Positions 17,780-29,605 of a stretch of DNA of 64,000 nucleotides are shown here, one piece after another (within the stretch, counting starts at the first letter, position 1; every line of letters begins with the position of its first letter). Source of the DNA: Corynebacterium uterequi (lineage in GTDB: Bacteria > Actinomycetota > Actinomycetes > Mycobacteriales > Mycobacteriaceae); NCBI RefSeq assembly GCF_001021065.1, contig NZ_CP011546.1, forward strand, positions 1,364,001 through 1,428,000, given 5' to 3'. The position numbers were made by a program, and so were the translations under genes. The notes under the pieces are model-generated. The model searched no databases and was not told the DNA's origin. It saw nothing but the letters and a program-made list of their open reading frames with translations.

Positions 17780-20700
17780 CAGCACCACCGGTCGGATTGT
17801 ATGTTGCAGTGACCGACGTCGTGGTGGCCTCCTCAGTACCCGCGGCGGGCCCAGCCGGGTCTTCCTTGGGAGCGTCGGCCGGGTCTCCGCCCTTAATCAT
17901 CCAGATGATCGTGTCCAGCTCTTCCGGCTTGACCAGGACTTCGCGGGCCTTTGATCCCTCGGAGGGCCCAACGACGCCCCGGGTTTCCATGAGGTCCATG
18001 AGCCGGCCGGCCTTGGCGAAGCCGATCCTCAGCTTGCGCTGGAGCATCGAGGTGGAACCGAACTGGGAGGTGACCACCAGCTCGACCGCTTCGAGCAGAT
18101 CGTCCATGTCCTTGCCGATCTCCTCGTCGATCTGCTTCTTGTCCTCCTTCGACTTGTCCTCGGTCACACCTTCGGTATAGACCGGCTCGGCCTGCTGCTT
18201 GGCCGCCTCGACGACGGCCTGAATCTCCTCGTCGGTCACGAAGGCACCCTGCAAACGGCGTGGCTTGCCGGCACCTTGGGGGATAAAGAGGGCGTCGCCC
18301 ATACCGATGAGCTTCTCCGCCCCGCCCTGGTCCAGGATCACCCGAGAGTCGGTGAGCGAGGAGGTGGCGAAGGCCAGCCGCGACGGGACGTTGGTCTTGA
18401 TAAGACCCGTGACCACGTCCACCGAGGGGCGCTGGGTGGCCAGCACCAGGTGGATGCCCGCGGCTCGGGCCTTTTGGGTGATACGGACGATGGAGTCTTC
18501 GATCTCCTTCGGGGCGGTCATCATGAGGTCAGCCAGCTCGTCGACAACGCACACGATGAGCGGATAGGGCCGCATCTCTCGCTCCGAGCCGAGCGGCGCC
18601 TGGTGCTCCCCGGAGAGCACCTTGGCGTTGTAGTCCTTGATGTGGCGCACCCTGGCGGACTTCATGTCCAGGTAGCGCTGCTCCATCTCCTCCACCAGCC
18701 ACTGCAAAGCGGCCGACGCCTTCTTCGGTTGCGTGATGATCGGCGTAATCAGGTGCGGGATGCCCTCGTAAGGAGTCAGCTCCACCATCTTGGGATCCAC
18801 GAGGATGAGACGCACCTCGTCCGGGGTCGCGCGGGTCAGTAACGAGATGAGCAGGGAGTTGACGAAGGCGGACTTACCGGAACCCGTCGAACCAGCGACG
18901 AGCAGGTGCGGCATCTTCGCCACCGAGTGGCTGACGAACTCGCCCTCAATGTCCTTTCCGAGGCCGATGAGCATCGGGTCTTCGTTGCCCATCACGCTCG
19001 GAGCGCTAAGGACATCGCCCAGGCGCACCATTTCTCGGTCAGTGTTGGGGATCTCGATGCCCACCGCTTGCTTACCCGGGATCGGTGCGAGCATACGAAT
19101 GTTGTCCGTCGCCACCGCGTACGCGAGGTTCGGCTGCAGGTTCGTCAGCTTCGACACCTTCACGCCGGGGCCCAGCTCTACCTCGTAGCGGGTGACTGTC
19201 GGCCCGCGGGAGAAACCGGTCACCCGGGCGTCCACACGGAACTCCTCGAAGACGTCGGTGATCGCCTCGATCGTGCGGTCGTTGATCTCCGTGCGGGCCT
19301 TCGGGGCCTCACCGGGGATGAGCAGGCTCGTCGACGGCGGGACGTAGCCGCCGGCGTCCGGGATCAAGGCCGGCGCCGACGGTGCCTGGGTGGTTCCTAC
19401 GCTGCGGGCATCGTAAGACCCCCGGGCATCATTCGCCTCCCGGGCAGCATTCGCCTCCCGGGCGTCGATACCGGAACGGGCGATGATGGCCTGCCGGACA
19501 GCCTCTCGGGAAGCAGCCACGGCATCCGGTGCGGCGGTGCTTTCTGAAGCCTCGCCGACGGCACCGAGGATCTTCGTCTCCTCGATGCCCTCTGGCTCCT
19601 GACGTACCGGCTGAGGAACGTCGTCAGGGCGCACCGCCGGGAATTCATCGGTTTGGTCGAGTGGCGGTTGTACAGGCACGACGCCGCCGGCTGCAGGGTT
19701 CACGGGTGCCACTCGGTGTGGTGTGGCGGGAATGACTGGACGGGCGTCGGAGCGAGCCGGTTGACGCCGGACCGGTTGCGCCGCCGGGCGAGGTGCGGGG
19801 GCGGGGCGTCGTGCTGGAACCGGGCGGCCCTGGACTCGGGCGGTGATGGCTTCGTCGACGTAACCGTACGCGTCGTACTCAGTCTCTTCGGTGCCCATGG
19901 CCCGGTCGGCGCCGATGCCACCGATGACCTCGCGGAGATAGTCGTATCCCTGCCGCAGCGTGATCCCCGTGACGCGCAACGCTCCGTAAACAATGACGAG
20001 GGCCAGCAGCGGAACGGCGACGTAGGCGGAGAATCCCTTGGCTAGTAAGCCACCAGTCCACGCACCGATTGCGCCGCCGGCGTCCATCCGCGGTTCCCAC
20101 TCAGCGGGGTTTCCGGCGAAGAGATGGATCAGCCCCAGCATCCCGACGACGATGATGCCGACTCCGGCGGCGACGCGCCGGACCTCGGTGGGGCTATAAC
20201 GCAGGTCCAGCATCATCGCCACCGCAAGGCAGACTAGCGCCACGGGCAGAATGAGCGCGCCTGCGCCGATCACCAGATGGGTAGTCAGCGCGATTGCCTG
20301 GCCGATGGGGCCGGCGATGTCGAACCACACGGACGCACCGAGCACTGCGGCCAAGCCGACGAGGGCCAGCGCGATGGCGTCGAGGCGCTGCGAGCCCTGA
20401 CCGTGCCCATCTCCGTAGGATCCAACGGCGTAATCGATATGGTCAGGGTCCTCCGACTCGGGCTCCGGCCGCGAGGAGGAGTAAGTCTCGAAGGCGGTCT
20501 CGGGCTGGTCGGTGTCGACGAGGAGGTCAGCGTCGTCACCGCGCTGCACGGACTTGCGATGCCCACCGGCTGATTGCGCCATCTTGGCGGCCGAGCGGGT
20601 AAGGGAACCCATGCCCTTGGATAGTGCGCTAAAGGCTCCCGTTGCGGCGCTTCCCAGCGCAGCGCCCACCGGTTTGAGGGCGCTGCCGGTGCGCTCATCC

Positions 20701-20840
20701 GCGGTGTTCACGGCCCGCAGCGCCGACGTGGTGGGGTGAGACCCGCCCCGTTGGCCGTTGCTGGTGGACGACGAAGCCCGCCGGGAAGGGCGGGCGGACG
20801 AGGAACGCGAGGAACGGGGAGCCGTATTTCGCACAGACAT
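17775..20840 (-). CDS. ftsK: DNA translocase FtsK
   Basis: Septal DNA pump that clears chromosome termini and activates XerCD recombination. The protein is 1021 residues. A basic Ser/Arg-rich N-terminus precedes four to five membrane spans (about 170-330), then a low-complexity Pro/Arg/Ala linker (about 350-520), an alpha/beta motor with Walker A GSTGSGKS, and a C-terminal gamma winged helix ([20 protein letters not shown]) that reads KOPS. The ATG at 20840 lies 7 nt after TAGAAT. The linker contains degenerate short repeats ([15 protein letters not shown]). Confidence 0.97.
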   Translation of the reverse strand: MSVRNTAPRSSRSSSARPSRRASSSTSNGQRGGSHPTTSALRAVNTADERTGSALKPVGAALGSAATGAFSALSKGMGSLTRSAAKMAQSAGGHRKSVQRGDDADLLVDTDQPETAFETYSSSRPEPESEDPDHIDYAVGSYGDGHGQGSQRLDAIALALVGLAAVLGASVWFDIAGPIGQAIALTTHLVIGAGALILPVALVCLAVAMMLDLRYSPTEVRRVAAGVGIIVVGMLGLIHLFAGNPAEWEPRMDAGGAIGAWTGGLLAKGFSAYVAVPLLALVIVYGALRVTGITLRQGYDYLREVIGGIGADRAMGTEETEYDAYGYVDEAITARVQGRPVPARRPAPAPRPAAQPVRRQPARSDARPVIPATPHRVAPVNPAAGGVVPVQPPLDQTDEFPAVRPDDVPQPVRQEPEGIEETKILGAVGEASESTAAPDAVAASREAVRQAIIARSGIDAREANAAREANDARGSYDARSVGTTQAPSAPALIPDAGGYVPPSTSLLIPGEAPKARTEINDRTIEAITDVFEEFRVDARVTGFSRGPTVTRYEVELGPGVKVSKLTNLQPNLAYAVATDNIRMLAPIPGKQAVGIEIPNTDREMVRLGDVLSAPSVMGNEDPMLIGLGKDIEGEFVSHSVAKMPHLLVAGSTGSGKSAFVNSLLISLLTRATPDEVRLILVDPKMVELTPYEGIPHLITPIITQPKKASAALQWLVEEMEQRYLDMKSARVRHIKDYNAKVLSGEHQAPLGSEREMRPYPLIVCVVDELADLMMTAPKEIEDSIVRITQKARAAGIHLVLATQRPSVDVVTGLIKTNVPSRLAFATSSLTDSRVILDQGGAEKLIGMGDALFIPQGAGKPRRLQGAFVTDEEIQAVVEAAKQQAEPVYTEGVTEDKSKEDKKQIDEEIGKDMDDLLEAVELVVTSQFGSTSMLQRKLRIGFAKAGRLMDLMETRGVVGPSEGSKAREVLVKPEELDTIIWMIKGGDPADAPKEDPAGPAAGTEEATTTSVTATYNPTGGAV

Positions 20841-20847
20841 ACCCGTC

Positions 20848-20853
20848 ATTCTA
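20848..20853 (-). promoter_or_regulatory. -10 hexamer TAGAAT of ftsK
   Basis: Ends 7 nt before the ATG at 20840, in the 103-bp gap after the TIGR03085 gene. No Shine-Dalgarno is visible. Confidence 0.5.
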
Positions 20854-20943
20854 GCCCCAGCGTTAACAGTCGTCACATACGCCACATCGGCGGTCGAGTA
20901 TGCCCGAGCAGGTGGGCCGGCAGCACGTCGTAGCTAGCGGAAC

Positions 20944-21558
20944 CTAGCCGCGGACGACGCCAGTGGTGTCGCCAGTCACGGTCACCTTCACCGCGTCGCG
21001 CCCGAAGACCCACAGGACAATCTCGCCCACCGGGCCAGCGACGCGCACGACGTCGTCGCCCTTTACCGCCACGCCGCGCTTGCCGCCGACGGTGATGGGC
21101 TCATGACCCTCCGGGGTGAGGATGACCGGCTTCGACGATCCCTTCATAAGCATCGGAGCCAGCCGCTTCAGGCCAGCGAGCAGCTCCTTCTCAGCAGCGA
21201 GAGAAAGATCCCGCGGGGCGATCTCGCCGGCGCCACGCGCCACATCCTCGTAGTGAACGAAGTGCTCGACGGCATTGGCCTTGGAGTCTAGAACCTTCCA
21301 CAGCCCCGCCGGCCCGGCCGCCCAATCATCAACCAGCTCGGTGAAATCGCGACGCCGCTGCTCATCCATCGCCTTGTCCAGGCGCTCAGCCAGCCGCTCA
21401 ACAAACATCCCGGCGGCGGAGAAGAAGTCATTCTCGCGTACGTACAAGTGGGCGGCAAGGTCCCGGGTGGTCCAACCCTCGCAGAGAGTCGGGGCGTCCG
21501 GGCCTACCTTAAGCATCAGGTCGGCTAGGTGGCGGCGTTCAGCAGCTGAGAAACTCAT
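20944..21558 (-). CDS. TIGR03085-family metal-binding protein (DinB/mycothiol-isomerase fold)
   Basis: A 204-residue member of the actinobacterial TIGR03085 family, related to mycothiol-dependent maleylpyruvate isomerases. The first helix bundle carries CEGWTTRDLAAHLYVRE (metal-ligand His) and a later HFVHYEDVARG segment with further candidate His ligands. The substrate is unknown; a mycothiol-linked role is an inference from the fold. TAAGCT lies 7 nt before the ATG, so it has its own leaderless promoter. It lies between rnj and ftsK. Confidence 0.88.
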   Translation of the reverse strand: MSFSAAERRHLADLMLKVGPDAPTLCEGWTTRDLAAHLYVRENDFFSAAGMFVERLAERLDKAMDEQRRRDFTELVDDWAAGPAGLWKVLDSKANAVEHFVHYEDVARGAGEIAPRDLSLAAEKELLAGLKRLAPMLMKGSSKPVILTPEGHEPITVGGKRGVAVKGDDVVRVAGPVGEIVLWVFGRDAVKVTVTGDTTGVVRG

Positions 21559-21565
21559 GTTTCTC

Positions 21566-21571
21566 AGCTTA
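21566..21571 (-). promoter_or_regulatory. -10 hexamer TAAGCT of the TIGR03085 gene
   Basis: Ends 7 nt before the ATG at 21558, just inside the 22-bp gap below the rnj stop. Confidence 0.5.
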
Positions 21572-21580
21572 CTAGCCGGA

Positions 21581-23602
21581 CTAGAGCGACTCGCGGGCGG
21601 AGGTCACGTCATCATCGTCGATGACGAGCGATCCCGTATTCATCGCGATGACGGTAGGCAGGATCACCGGCTCGCGCTTCCACTTCTGGTTAATCGCGCG
21701 CGACACACGACGTCGAAGCTGCTGCACGATGCGGTACGTGTCGTTCTCGCCCTGGGCGGCCATATCCGTCATGGTGCCCTCCACCATGTCCGTCACCTCG
21801 GGGATGACGCCCCGGTCGTCGTCGGCGAAGCCGGTGGTGGAAACGCTCGGCGGCTCCACGAGGCGGCCCGTCGAATCGTCAATGATGCACGTGATCGAGA
21901 TGACGCCGCCGGCACCCAGGTGGGTGCGGTCGGTCAGCACGTCGGAGTCCACATCGCCCATGGTCACGCCGTCTACGTAGAGGTGACCCACCGGCATCTG
22001 CCCGGTCACCTGAGCCTTGCCGTTGACGAGATCGACCACCACACCGTTTTGGGCCAGCACGACGTTGTCCCGCGGCACGCCGGTAGCGATCGCCAGCTCC
22101 TTGTTCGCCCGCAGATGCCGCCACTCGCCGTGCACTGGCATAGCGTTCTTCGGCCGGGCAGCGTTGTAGAGGAACAGCAGTTCACCAGCGTAACCGTGGC
22201 CGGAAGCGTGGACGTTGGCGTCCTTGCTCGTGACGACCTCGGCGCCAATCTGGGCGAGGTTGTTAATGACCGCAAACACGGCCTCTTCATTGCCCGGAAT
22301 GAGCGAGGACGACAGGATAATCATGTCCCCGTCCCGGACCGTGATCTGACGATGCTCACGGCGAGACATCCGGCTCAACGCCGCCATGGGCTCGCCCTGG
22401 GTGCCGGTGGTGATGAGCATGACCTTGTGGGGAGCCATCTTCGACGCCTCGTCGAGCGAGACGATGGTACCCTTCGGGGCCTTGAGGTAGCCCATCTTCT
22501 CCGCGATTTCCATGTTGCGGATCATCGACCGGCCGTTGAACGCCACCTTGCGGTTCGCCGCGACGGCCGCGTTCACGGCCATCTGGACGCGGGACACATT
22601 CGACGCGAAGGACGCGAGGATAACCCGCTGCCGGGCGCGGCCCACCAAGGAGATGAAGGTGCTTTCGATGCCTGCCTCGGAGCTAGAGATGCCCGGCGTG
22701 GTGGCATTCGTTGAGTCGACCAAGAACAGGTCGATGCCTTCGTCGCCTAGCCGCGACAGGGCCGGAAGATCCGTCGGCTTGCCGTCGTACGGCGTCTGAT
22801 CCAGCTTAATGTCGCCGGTCATGACGATGTGGTTGTTGCCTGCCTTGATGGACACACCCAGCGCATCCGGGATGGAGTGGCCGACGGTCCAAAAACGCAG
22901 ACGGAACTCCCCGATCTGGATGTCCGAGTCCTTGTTGACCTCGTGCAGCTTGGGACGCTGCCGGTGTTCCTTCGTCTTCGCCTCGATCAGGGCAAGGGTG
23001 AACTTCGCGGAATAGATAGGGATATCGTGCCGCAGCTTGAGGATCCACGGGATAGCCCCGATGTGGTCCTCATGGCCGTGCGTGACGACGATGCCGTCGA
23101 TCTTGTCCAGCTTGTTCTCGATAGGCCCGAAGTCCGGGAGGATGAGGTCCACGCCCGGCTCACCCGAGGAGGGAAACAGCACTCCCACGTCGACGATGAG
23201 CAGGCGGCCGTTGTACTCGAAGACCGTCATATTGCGGCCGATTTCGGAGATACCGCCGAGGTTGTAGAGGCGAACGCCGCCCTTGGGGGCCTTCGGCGGC
23301 TCGGGCAGGCGCTTGGTCAAATCGTTGCCCTGCATGGACTTCACGACGTTGCGGCGCCCCCGGTTACCACCGTTGCCGTTGCCGCCGTTGCCACGGCCTC
23401 GGCCACCACGCCGATTGCGGGAGCGGTTCCCGCTGCCGTTCTGCGCAGCCTTGCCGGACTCCGCCGACTCCGTGGTCATATCCGCCTTTTCCGGCGCCTT
23501 GAACACGGCCGCCGCCTCCTTAGTGGACGCGGCGGTGTGCTCGGTCTCCGGCGGGCCTGCCTTACGGGTTACCTTCCGGGACCGATTACGGGGTTCATTC
23601 AT
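21581..23602 (-). CDS. rnj: Ribonuclease J
   Basis: Metallo-beta-lactamase/beta-CASP ribonuclease with 5'-exonuclease and endonuclease activity in RNA processing. Of 673 residues, the first 100 or so form a low-complexity basic extension rich in Arg, Gly and Asn (RRGGRGRGNGGNGNGG). The catalytic domain begins near 105, with motif HGHEDH at 175-180. The extension exceeds that of Firmicute RNase J and could bind RNA. It lies 2 bp downstream of dapA and is translationally linked, matching the orf4 position of the C. glutamicum dapB-thyX-dapA-orf4 cluster. Confidence 0.96.
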   Translation of the reverse strand: MNEPRNRSRKVTRKAGPPETEHTAASTKEAAAVFKAPEKADMTTESAESGKAAQNGSGNRSRNRRGGRGRGNGGNGNGGNRGRRNVVKSMQGNDLTKRLPEPPKAPKGGVRLYNLGGISEIGRNMTVFEYNGRLLIVDVGVLFPSSGEPGVDLILPDFGPIENKLDKIDGIVVTHGHEDHIGAIPWILKLRHDIPIYSAKFTLALIEAKTKEHRQRPKLHEVNKDSDIQIGEFRLRFWTVGHSIPDALGVSIKAGNNHIVMTGDIKLDQTPYDGKPTDLPALSRLGDEGIDLFLVDSTNATTPGISSSEAGIESTFISLVGRARQRVILASFASNVSRVQMAVNAAVAANRKVAFNGRSMIRNMEIAEKMGYLKAPKGTIVSLDEASKMAPHKVMLITTGTQGEPMAALSRMSRREHRQITVRDGDMIILSSSLIPGNEEAVFAVINNLAQIGAEVVTSKDANVHASGHGYAGELLFLYNAARPKNAMPVHGEWRHLRANKELAIATGVPRDNVVLAQNGVVVDLVNGKAQVTGQMPVGHLYVDGVTMGDVDSDVLTDRTHLGAGGVISITCIIDDSTGRLVEPPSVSTTGFADDDRGVIPEVTDMVEGTMTDMAAQGENDTYRIVQQLRRRVSRAINQKWKREPVILPTVIAMNTGSLVIDDDDVTSARESL

Positions 23603-23604
23603 AT

Positions 23605-24513
23605 TTAAAGGACTCCAGCTTGTTCCATATCGCGGCGGAGGTCCGCCACCTCGTTGTCCTGAATACCGACAACGGGTAGGCGCGGATCTCCTACCTCAAT
23701 GCCCTGCAGTCGCAGGGCGGCTTTCGCCATCGTGGCCCCACCCAGGCGAGCCTGGGCGCGGGTCAGCGGCGCAATGACAGTGGCGTTAATTTCCCGTGCC
23801 CGGGTGAGGTCGCCGGCCTCAAAACTCGTATGCAATTGTCGCAAGGCCTGCGGAGCGGCGTGGCCGACCACCGAAATGAAGCCGGTTGCGCCGATGGCCA
23901 AGAACGGGAGATTCAGCGGATCGTCACCCGAATACCAGGCCAGACCCGTTTCCTCGATGAGCGGGGCGGAGACCCCCAGTTGGCCCTTGGCGTCCTTAAC
24001 GGCCTTGACCGTATCAAGTTCCGCCAGCCGCCGGATGGTGTCCGAGGTGATCTCCACTCCAGCACGACCCGGAATATCATACAGGCACACTGGGAGATCC
24101 GTGGCACCGGCCACGGCCGTGAAGTGCTCGATCAGGCCCGGCTGCGAAGGCTTAGAGTAGTACGGCGTGACCACGAGCAGCGCGTCCGCTCCGGCTTCCG
24201 CCGACGCTCGGGCCAGCTCAACGCTGGCAGCGGTGTTATTCGTGCCCGCACCCGCGATGATTCGAGCCCGCTCGCCCACCTCGCGCTTGACCTCCGCCAA
24301 CAGCGTGAGCTTCTCGGTCAGCGTGGTGGTGGGTGACTCGCCGGTCGTGCCGGCGAGTACCAGTGCGTCGACGCCATTGTCCACCAGGTGCGCCGCCAGC
24401 CGACGCCCAGCTGCAACGTCGAGCGCCCCATCCTGGTCAAAGGGGGTGACCATGGCGACGCAGACGGTGCCGAATTCTTCGCTTCCGTTCTTCACGGTCA
24501 AACCAGTACTCAT
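23605..24513 (-). CDS. dapA: 4-hydroxy-tetrahydrodipicolinate synthase
   Basis: Condenses aspartate semialdehyde with pyruvate, the committed step to lysine and diaminopimelate. The protein is 302 residues. The Schiff-base lysine is in VKAVKDAKG (Lys173), the catalytic tyrosine in CLYDIPGR (Tyr145), and the threonine pair in AGTTGES (57-58). The ATG at 24513 is favoured: TAGTGT lies 8 nt upstream, and an extension to 24570 has no family match. Confidence 0.98.
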   Translation of the reverse strand: MSTGLTVKNGSEEFGTVCVAMVTPFDQDGALDVAAGRRLAAHLVDNGVDALVLAGTTGESPTTTLTEKLTLLAEVKREVGERARIIAGAGTNNTAASVELARASAEAGADALLVVTPYYSKPSQPGLIEHFTAVAGATDLPVCLYDIPGRAGVEITSDTIRRLAELDTVKAVKDAKGQLGVSAPLIEETGLAWYSGDDPLNLPFLAIGATGFISVVGHAAPQALRQLHTSFEAGDLTRAREINATVIAPLTRAQARLGGATMAKAALRLQGIEVGDPRLPVVGIQDNEVADLRRDMEQAGVL

Positions 24514-24521
24514 ACGTCCCA

Positions 24522-24527
24522 ACACTA
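24522..24527 (-). promoter_or_regulatory. -10 hexamer TAGTGT of dapA-rnj
   Basis: Minus strand, 8 nt before the dapA ATG, in the 63-bp gap after thyX. Confidence 0.45.
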
Positions 24528-24576
24528 CAGGCGCCGGGAGCGCAGTGGGATCATCACACCCAATGATCACACTAGT

Positions 24577-25335
24577 TTATAGGTCGGACACCAGTGTGCT
24601 CACAGCCATCGGTGTCCCATCGGACAACTCCGAGATCTGGAAGTCCGAGAACAGCGTAGGTGCCTGCGCGCTGAGGATCTCCAAGCAGCGCACTGCGAGG
24701 GTGCGGATCTCGACGTCGGCGTGCTCTGTGGCCCGCGCCGCAATGAAGTGACGCCACGCACGGAAGTTGCCGGTTACTACCAGGCGCGACTCCGTCGCAT
24801 TCGGCAACACCGCGCGGGCCGCCTGACGGGCTTGCTTCCGGCGCAACAACGCGTTCGGCTCGTCCGCTAACTTCGTCTCCAACGCGTCGAGGAGCTCATC
24901 GTAGACAAATCGGGCCTCGTCCGCGGCGTTAAGAAACAGCCGGCGCAGTTGCTCGTCCTGGGCGATGATGTCCGGGATGACCACCTCAGCGTCGTCGGCG
25001 TGCACAAACCGCTGGGACAGCTGAGAAAAAGACAGGTGCCGGTGCCGCATGAGCTCGCCCGCAGCTGCTCGGGATAGACCGCGAATGTAAAGCGTCGCCT
25101 GAGCGTGCTCAAGCAGAGCGTGGTGACCAACCTCCATCACGTGGTGGAGATAAGCACTGTTCGGCGCGGTCCTCGGGTTGGGGCGGTCAAAGGACTCATA
25201 ACACGCCCGGCCGGCGAACTCCACCAGGGACTCGGCGTCCGTCGCGGATTCCTCCGGCCGCCAGTTCACGCTGGCTGGGGCGTGGAAGGCCGTCGACGCC
25301 AGGAGCTCGACGTTCAGCGTCGCTGCATGTGCCAT
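24577..25335 (-). CDS. thyX: FAD-dependent thymidylate synthase ThyX
   Basis: Makes dTMP from dUMP using methylene-THF and NAD(P)H through FAD. The protein is 252 residues. The ThyX motif R-H-R-x7-S is present as RHRHLSFSQLSQR (98-109), plus the RGLSRAAAGELM substrate loop. It sits between dapB and dapA, as in C. glutamicum, where it is orf2 of the cluster. AGGAG precedes the ATG by about 10 nt, and the gene follows dapB by 13 bp. Confidence 0.97.
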   Translation of the reverse strand: MAHAATLNVELLASTAFHAPASVNWRPEESATDAESLVEFAGRACYESFDRPNPRTAPNSAYLHHVMEVGHHALLEHAQATLYIRGLSRAAAGELMRHRHLSFSQLSQRFVHADDAEVVIPDIIAQDEQLRRLFLNAADEARFVYDELLDALETKLADEPNALLRRKQARQAARAVLPNATESRLVVTGNFRAWRHFIAARATEHADVEIRTLAVRCLEILSAQAPTLFSDFQISELSDGTPMAVSTLVSDL

Positions 25336-25348
25336 CGCCCGCGAGCTC

Positions 25349-26179
<831 letters not shown>

Positions 26180-26229
26180 TTAAGCCATCGGATCCATACG
26201 AGGGCCTTAAAGTGGTGCGGGTCACGCGC

Positions 26230-26235
26230 TATTCT
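26230..26235 (+). promoter_or_regulatory. -10 hexamer TATTCT, leaderless start predicted
   Basis: Lies 7 nt before the ATG at 26243, in the 147-bp divergent gap with dapB. Confidence 0.55.
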
Positions 26236-26242
26236 GGCAACT

Positions 26243-26920
26243 ATGACACAGCGACCACTCCTCCCCCGCTCCGCGCGGAAACTATCCATCGCCGCCCTGT
26301 CCGCCGCATCGGCGCTGTTGCTGGCCGCCTGTACCCACGGCGCGGACGCCCCAGTGGCCCCCCGCACGACCACGATGACCGCCAGCCCGCAGGCCAGCGC
26401 CCCCGATGAGCACTCCGGGACAACCTCCGCTGGGGCGAACGCCACGACCGAACCCTCCGAGGCGAGCCTCAATGCCGGCGCCGAAAAGAGGGACAAGAAA
26501 GACAAAGCCCAGGCCCCCGAAGGCGCCTGGAATCTGGCTATTACCGACGTGCGCGTCGGCGAACACTCCGACTTCGACCGGGTCGTCGTCGAGTTCTTAG
26601 GCGAGGGCACGCCGGGGTGGAACGCGGCGTACGCCAAGCAAGCCCACCAGCAGGGATCAGGTTTTCCGGTTGAGCTCGCTGGTGACAGCTACCTCCAGGT
26701 GATGATCGAGGGCGTGGGCATCTCCATCGACCACGGGCACCCCGACTTCGAGGTAGGCCCGGTCGAGGATTCCGCGGTCGGCCACATCGCTGAGGTCTAT
26801 CACGGCGGCGTCTTCGAAGGCCAGTCCCAGCTGGTCATTGGCCTTGAAGGCCGGGCGCGCGCCTACTCGGTGACAACCCTTGAGAACCCGACGCGCCTCG
26901 TCATCGATATCTCCAACTAG
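26243..26920 (+). CDS. Secreted lipoprotein with AMIN-like domain
   Basis: A 225-residue lipoprotein. A basic N-terminus and hydrophobic stretch lead to lipobox LLAAC (Cys30). A Thr/Ala/Ser-rich linker follows to about residue 90, then a beta-rich domain from about 95 ([23 protein letters not shown] to RLVIDISN) resembling the AMIN-like domain of actinobacterial envelope proteins. It probably binds a cell-wall polymer, but the ligand is unknown. Its stop interlocks with that of gpsI in CTAG. Confidence 0.85.
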   Translation: MTQRPLLPRSARKLSIAALSAASALLLAACTHGADAPVAPRTTTMTASPQASAPDEHSGTTSAGANATTEPSEASLNAGAEKRDKKDKAQAPEGAWNLAITDVRVGEHSDFDRVVVEFLGEGTPGWNAAYAKQAHQQGSGFPVELAGDSYLQVMIEGVGISIDHGHPDFEVGPVEDSAVGHIAEVYHGGVFEGQSQLVIGLEGRARAYSVTTLENPTRLVIDISN

Positions 26921-29148
26921 TCCTCGACGGGCACGAGGGAGATCTTGCCGCGGTTATCGATGTCGGCGATCTCCACCTGGATCTTGTCGCCGACGTTGAC
27001 AACGTCTTCGACCTTGTCGATGCGCTCGTCGCCGCCGAGCTTGGAAATGTGGATGAGGCCGTCACGGCCCGGCGCCAGCGACACAAAGGCGCCGAAGGTG
27101 ACAGTCTTGACCACGGTGCCGAGGTAGCGCTCGCCCACCTTAGGCATCTGCGGGTTGGCGATGGAGTTGATCCGCTCCATCGCGGCGTCAGCCGCCTCCG
27201 CGGAGGACGCGGAAATGAACACCGTTCCGTCTTCCTCGATGGAGACGTTCGCCCCGGTCTCTTCAGTGATGGCGTTGATGTTCTTGCCCTTCGGGCCGAT
27301 GATCTCGCCGATCTTCGACACCGGCACCGAGATCGACGTGATCTTCGGGGCGTTGGCACTCATCTCATCGGGCTCGCCGATGACGTCGGCCATGGTGTTA
27401 AGGATGGTCAGGCGGGCGTCCTTCGCCTGGTCAAGGGCCTTGGCCAGCACCTTAGAGGGAATGCCGTCCAGCTTGGTATCCAGCTGCAGGGCGGTGATGA
27501 ACTCCGCGGTACCGGCAACCTTGAAGTCCATATCACCGAAGGCGTCTTCGGCACCGAGGATGTCGGTGAGGGCGACGAATTTCTCCTTGCCGTCGACCTC
27601 CCCGGAGACCAAGCCCATGGCGATACCCGCCACCGGGGCGGCCAGCGGGACGCCGGCGTTGTACAGCGACAGCGTGGACGCGCACACCGAACCCATCGAC
27701 GTGGATCCGTTGGAGCCCAACGCCTCAGAAACCTGGCGAATCGTGTAGGGGAAATCCTCCCGCGACGGGATCACCGGGGTCAGCGCCCGTTCGGCGAGGG
27801 CACCGTGGCCGATCTCGCGCCGCTTCGGGGAGCCCACCCGGCCGGTCTCACCGGTGGAGTACGGCGGGAAGTTGTAGTGGTGAATGTAGCGCTTCGACTT
27901 CTCCGGGGTCAGCGAGTCAATCTGCTGCTCCATCTTGAGCATGTCCAGCGTGGTCACGCCCAGGATCTGGGTCTCGCCGCGCTCGAAGAGGGCGGAACCA
28001 TGGGCCAGGGGGACGTTCTCCACCTCGACGATGAGGTCACGCAGGTCGGTCACACCGCGGCCGTCGATGCGGAAGCCCTCGCTGAGAATCTTGGAACGGA
28101 CGATCTTCTTCATCAGCGCGTTGTACGCGGCGCGCAGCTCGTCCTCATCGAAGTCGTCGGACAGCGCCTCCACGACCGTGGCCATGTGCTCGTTGGTGGC
28201 GTCGTCACGCTCGGCCTTGGTCGGCAGCGTCAGCAGCGTAGACAGCTTCTTGCTCGCCTTGCGCTCGACGGCGGCCAGTGCTTCCTCGGTGTACGGCGGG
28301 AAGAGCTCGAACTCCTTGGTGTCTTGGCCGACCAACTTCGCGAGTTTCTGCTGGGCCTCGCAGAGAACCTTAATGAAAGGCTTGGCGGCCTCCAGGCCCT
28401 CGGCGACGACGCTCTCGGTCGGCGCCGGAGCGCCGGCCTTGATCTGGGCGACGGCGGTTTCGCCGGCGCCGGCTTCCACCATCATGACGGCGACGTCAGC
28501 CTGGGTGCGACGGCCACGCTTCTTCTTCACGATCCGGCCGGCCACGACCATCTCGAACAGCGCGCGCTCACGCTGGTCATGGTTCGGGAAGGCAACCCAC
28601 TGACCCTCGGGGTGCTTATCATCGACGAGCAGCGCCAAGCGCACTCCCCCGACCGGGCCAGAAACCGGCAGGCCGGAGAGTTGCGTTGCGGCGGACGACC
28701 CGTTGATGGCAACGACGTCGTAGTATTCGGTGTCCTTGATGCTGAGGACGGTGTTGATGACCTGGACCTCATTGCGCAGCCCCTTGACGAAGGTGGGGCG
28801 CAGCGGGCGATCGATGAGACGGGCGGCGAGGATCGCATTCGTCGACGGGCGTCCCTCCCGACGGAAGAAGGAACCCGGAATGCGTCCGGCCGCGTACATG
28901 CGCTCTTCCACGTCCACCGTCAGCGGGAAAAAGTCCACTCCCTCGCGCGGTTTTTTGGATGCGGTGGTGGTGGAGAGGATCATCGTGTCCTCGTCCAGGT
29001 AGGTGGTTACGGAACCGCCGGCCTGGCGGGCCAGGATCCCGGTTTCGAACCTGATGGTGCGGGTACCGAAGTCACCATTATCAATGGTCACGGTTGCGCT
29101 GGTGAGTCCGTATTCCTCATCAACTTCGAAATCTACGGTGTGGCTCAT
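26917..29148 (-). CDS. gpsI: Polyribonucleotide nucleotidyltransferase / guanosine pentaphosphate synthetase I
   Basis: Phosphorolytic 3'-exoribonuclease. Actinobacterial members were also named guanosine pentaphosphate synthetases. The protein is 743 residues with two RNase PH domains separated by a helical domain (the active second copy is around 400-600, with [14 protein letters not shown]), then KH ([19 protein letters not shown]) and S1 ([31 protein letters not shown]) domains. The promoter TAGGAT (29238-29233) lies just below the rpsO terminator, giving a leader of about 80 nt. Confidence 0.97.
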   Translation of the reverse strand: MSHTVDFEVDEEYGLTSATVTIDNGDFGTRTIRFETGILARQAGGSVTTYLDEDTMILSTTTASKKPREGVDFFPLTVDVEERMYAAGRIPGSFFRREGRPSTNAILAARLIDRPLRPTFVKGLRNEVQVINTVLSIKDTEYYDVVAINGSSAATQLSGLPVSGPVGGVRLALLVDDKHPEGQWVAFPNHDQRERALFEMVVAGRIVKKKRGRRTQADVAVMMVEAGAGETAVAQIKAGAPAPTESVVAEGLEAAKPFIKVLCEAQQKLAKLVGQDTKEFELFPPYTEEALAAVERKASKKLSTLLTLPTKAERDDATNEHMATVVEALSDDFDEDELRAAYNALMKKIVRSKILSEGFRIDGRGVTDLRDLIVEVENVPLAHGSALFERGETQILGVTTLDMLKMEQQIDSLTPEKSKRYIHHYNFPPYSTGETGRVGSPKRREIGHGALAERALTPVIPSREDFPYTIRQVSEALGSNGSTSMGSVCASTLSLYNAGVPLAAPVAGIAMGLVSGEVDGKEKFVALTDILGAEDAFGDMDFKVAGTAEFITALQLDTKLDGIPSKVLAKALDQAKDARLTILNTMADVIGEPDEMSANAPKITSISVPVSKIGEIIGPKGKNINAITEETGANVSIEEDGTVFISASSAEAADAAMERINSIANPQMPKVGERYLGTVVKTVTFGAFVSLAPGRDGLIHISKLGGDERIDKVEDVVNVGDKIQVEIADIDNRGKISLVPVED

Positions 29149-29232
29149 GGGTCGCTGTTCAACTCCTGAAGGTAACTATCCGGGCGATCGTCGATGCCGC
29201 CCTTAACTGAAGGTTTATTTCTGACGAAGAGG

Positions 29233-29238
29233 ATCCTA
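29233..29238 (-). promoter_or_regulatory. Putative -10 TAGGAT of gpsI
   Basis: It lies between the rpsO terminator and the gpsI start and predicts a 5' leader of about 80 nt. The leader contains a short inverted repeat (GGGCG and CGCCC), possibly the PNPase/RNase processing stem seen in other bacteria. No good -35 is visible. Confidence 0.35.
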
Positions 29239-29265
29239 CCAGCTACAACCGCTAGTAAAGAATGC

Positions 29266-29303
29266 AAAAACCGCCCGCCTCTCCGTGTAGAGAGGAAGGC
29301 GGT
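29266..29303 (-). terminator. Rho-independent terminator of rpsO
   Basis: A two-part stem, ACCGCC/GGCGGT outside and CCTCTC/GAGAGG inside, with a 6-nt loop. On the minus strand it is followed by TTTTT. It ends the rpsO transcript ahead of gpsI. Confidence 0.88.
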
Positions 29304-29326
29304 GTCAACCGTCGGTCTGGCGGGGA

Positions 29327-29605
29327 CTAGCGGCGCAGACCCAGGCGGGAGATGAGGTCGCGGTAGCGATCAATGTTGGTCTCTGCCAGGTACTTCAGCA
29401 GGCCGCGACGACGACCAACGAGCAGCAGCAGGCCACGACGGGAGTGGTGGTCGTGCTTGTGGAACTTGAGGTGCTCGGTGAGGTTGTTGATGCGGTCAGT
29501 CAGCAGCGCAACCTGAGCCTCCGGCGAGCCGGTGTCGGTCTCGTGCAGGCCGTACTCGGCGAGGATTTCCTTCTTGCGCTCAGCGCTCTGTGCTCCCACG
29601 GACAT
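29327..29605 (-). CDS. rpsO: 30S ribosomal protein S15
   Basis: Primary rRNA-binding protein of the 30S platform. The protein is 92 residues with family hallmarks [46 protein letters not shown] and the LISRLGLRR end. Shine-Dalgarno GGAG stands 5-6 nt before the ATG. A promoter and a structured leader of about 100 nt lie upstream, and a terminator separates it from gpsI. Confidence 0.99.
   Translation of the reverse strand: MSVGAQSAERKKEILAEYGLHETDTGSPEAQVALLTDRINNLTEHLKFHKHDHHSRRGLLLLVGRRRGLLKYLAETNIDRYRDLISRLGLRR

Noticed and set aside
20841-20943. A LexA box before ftsK
   Set aside because: The only TCG...CGA pair (near 20890) is too short and mismatched at the core. It is not comparable to the recA site.
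27049-29169. A 706-codon open frame opposite gpsI
   Set aside because: Antisense shadow of a confidently identified gene, with no ribosome site or protein family.
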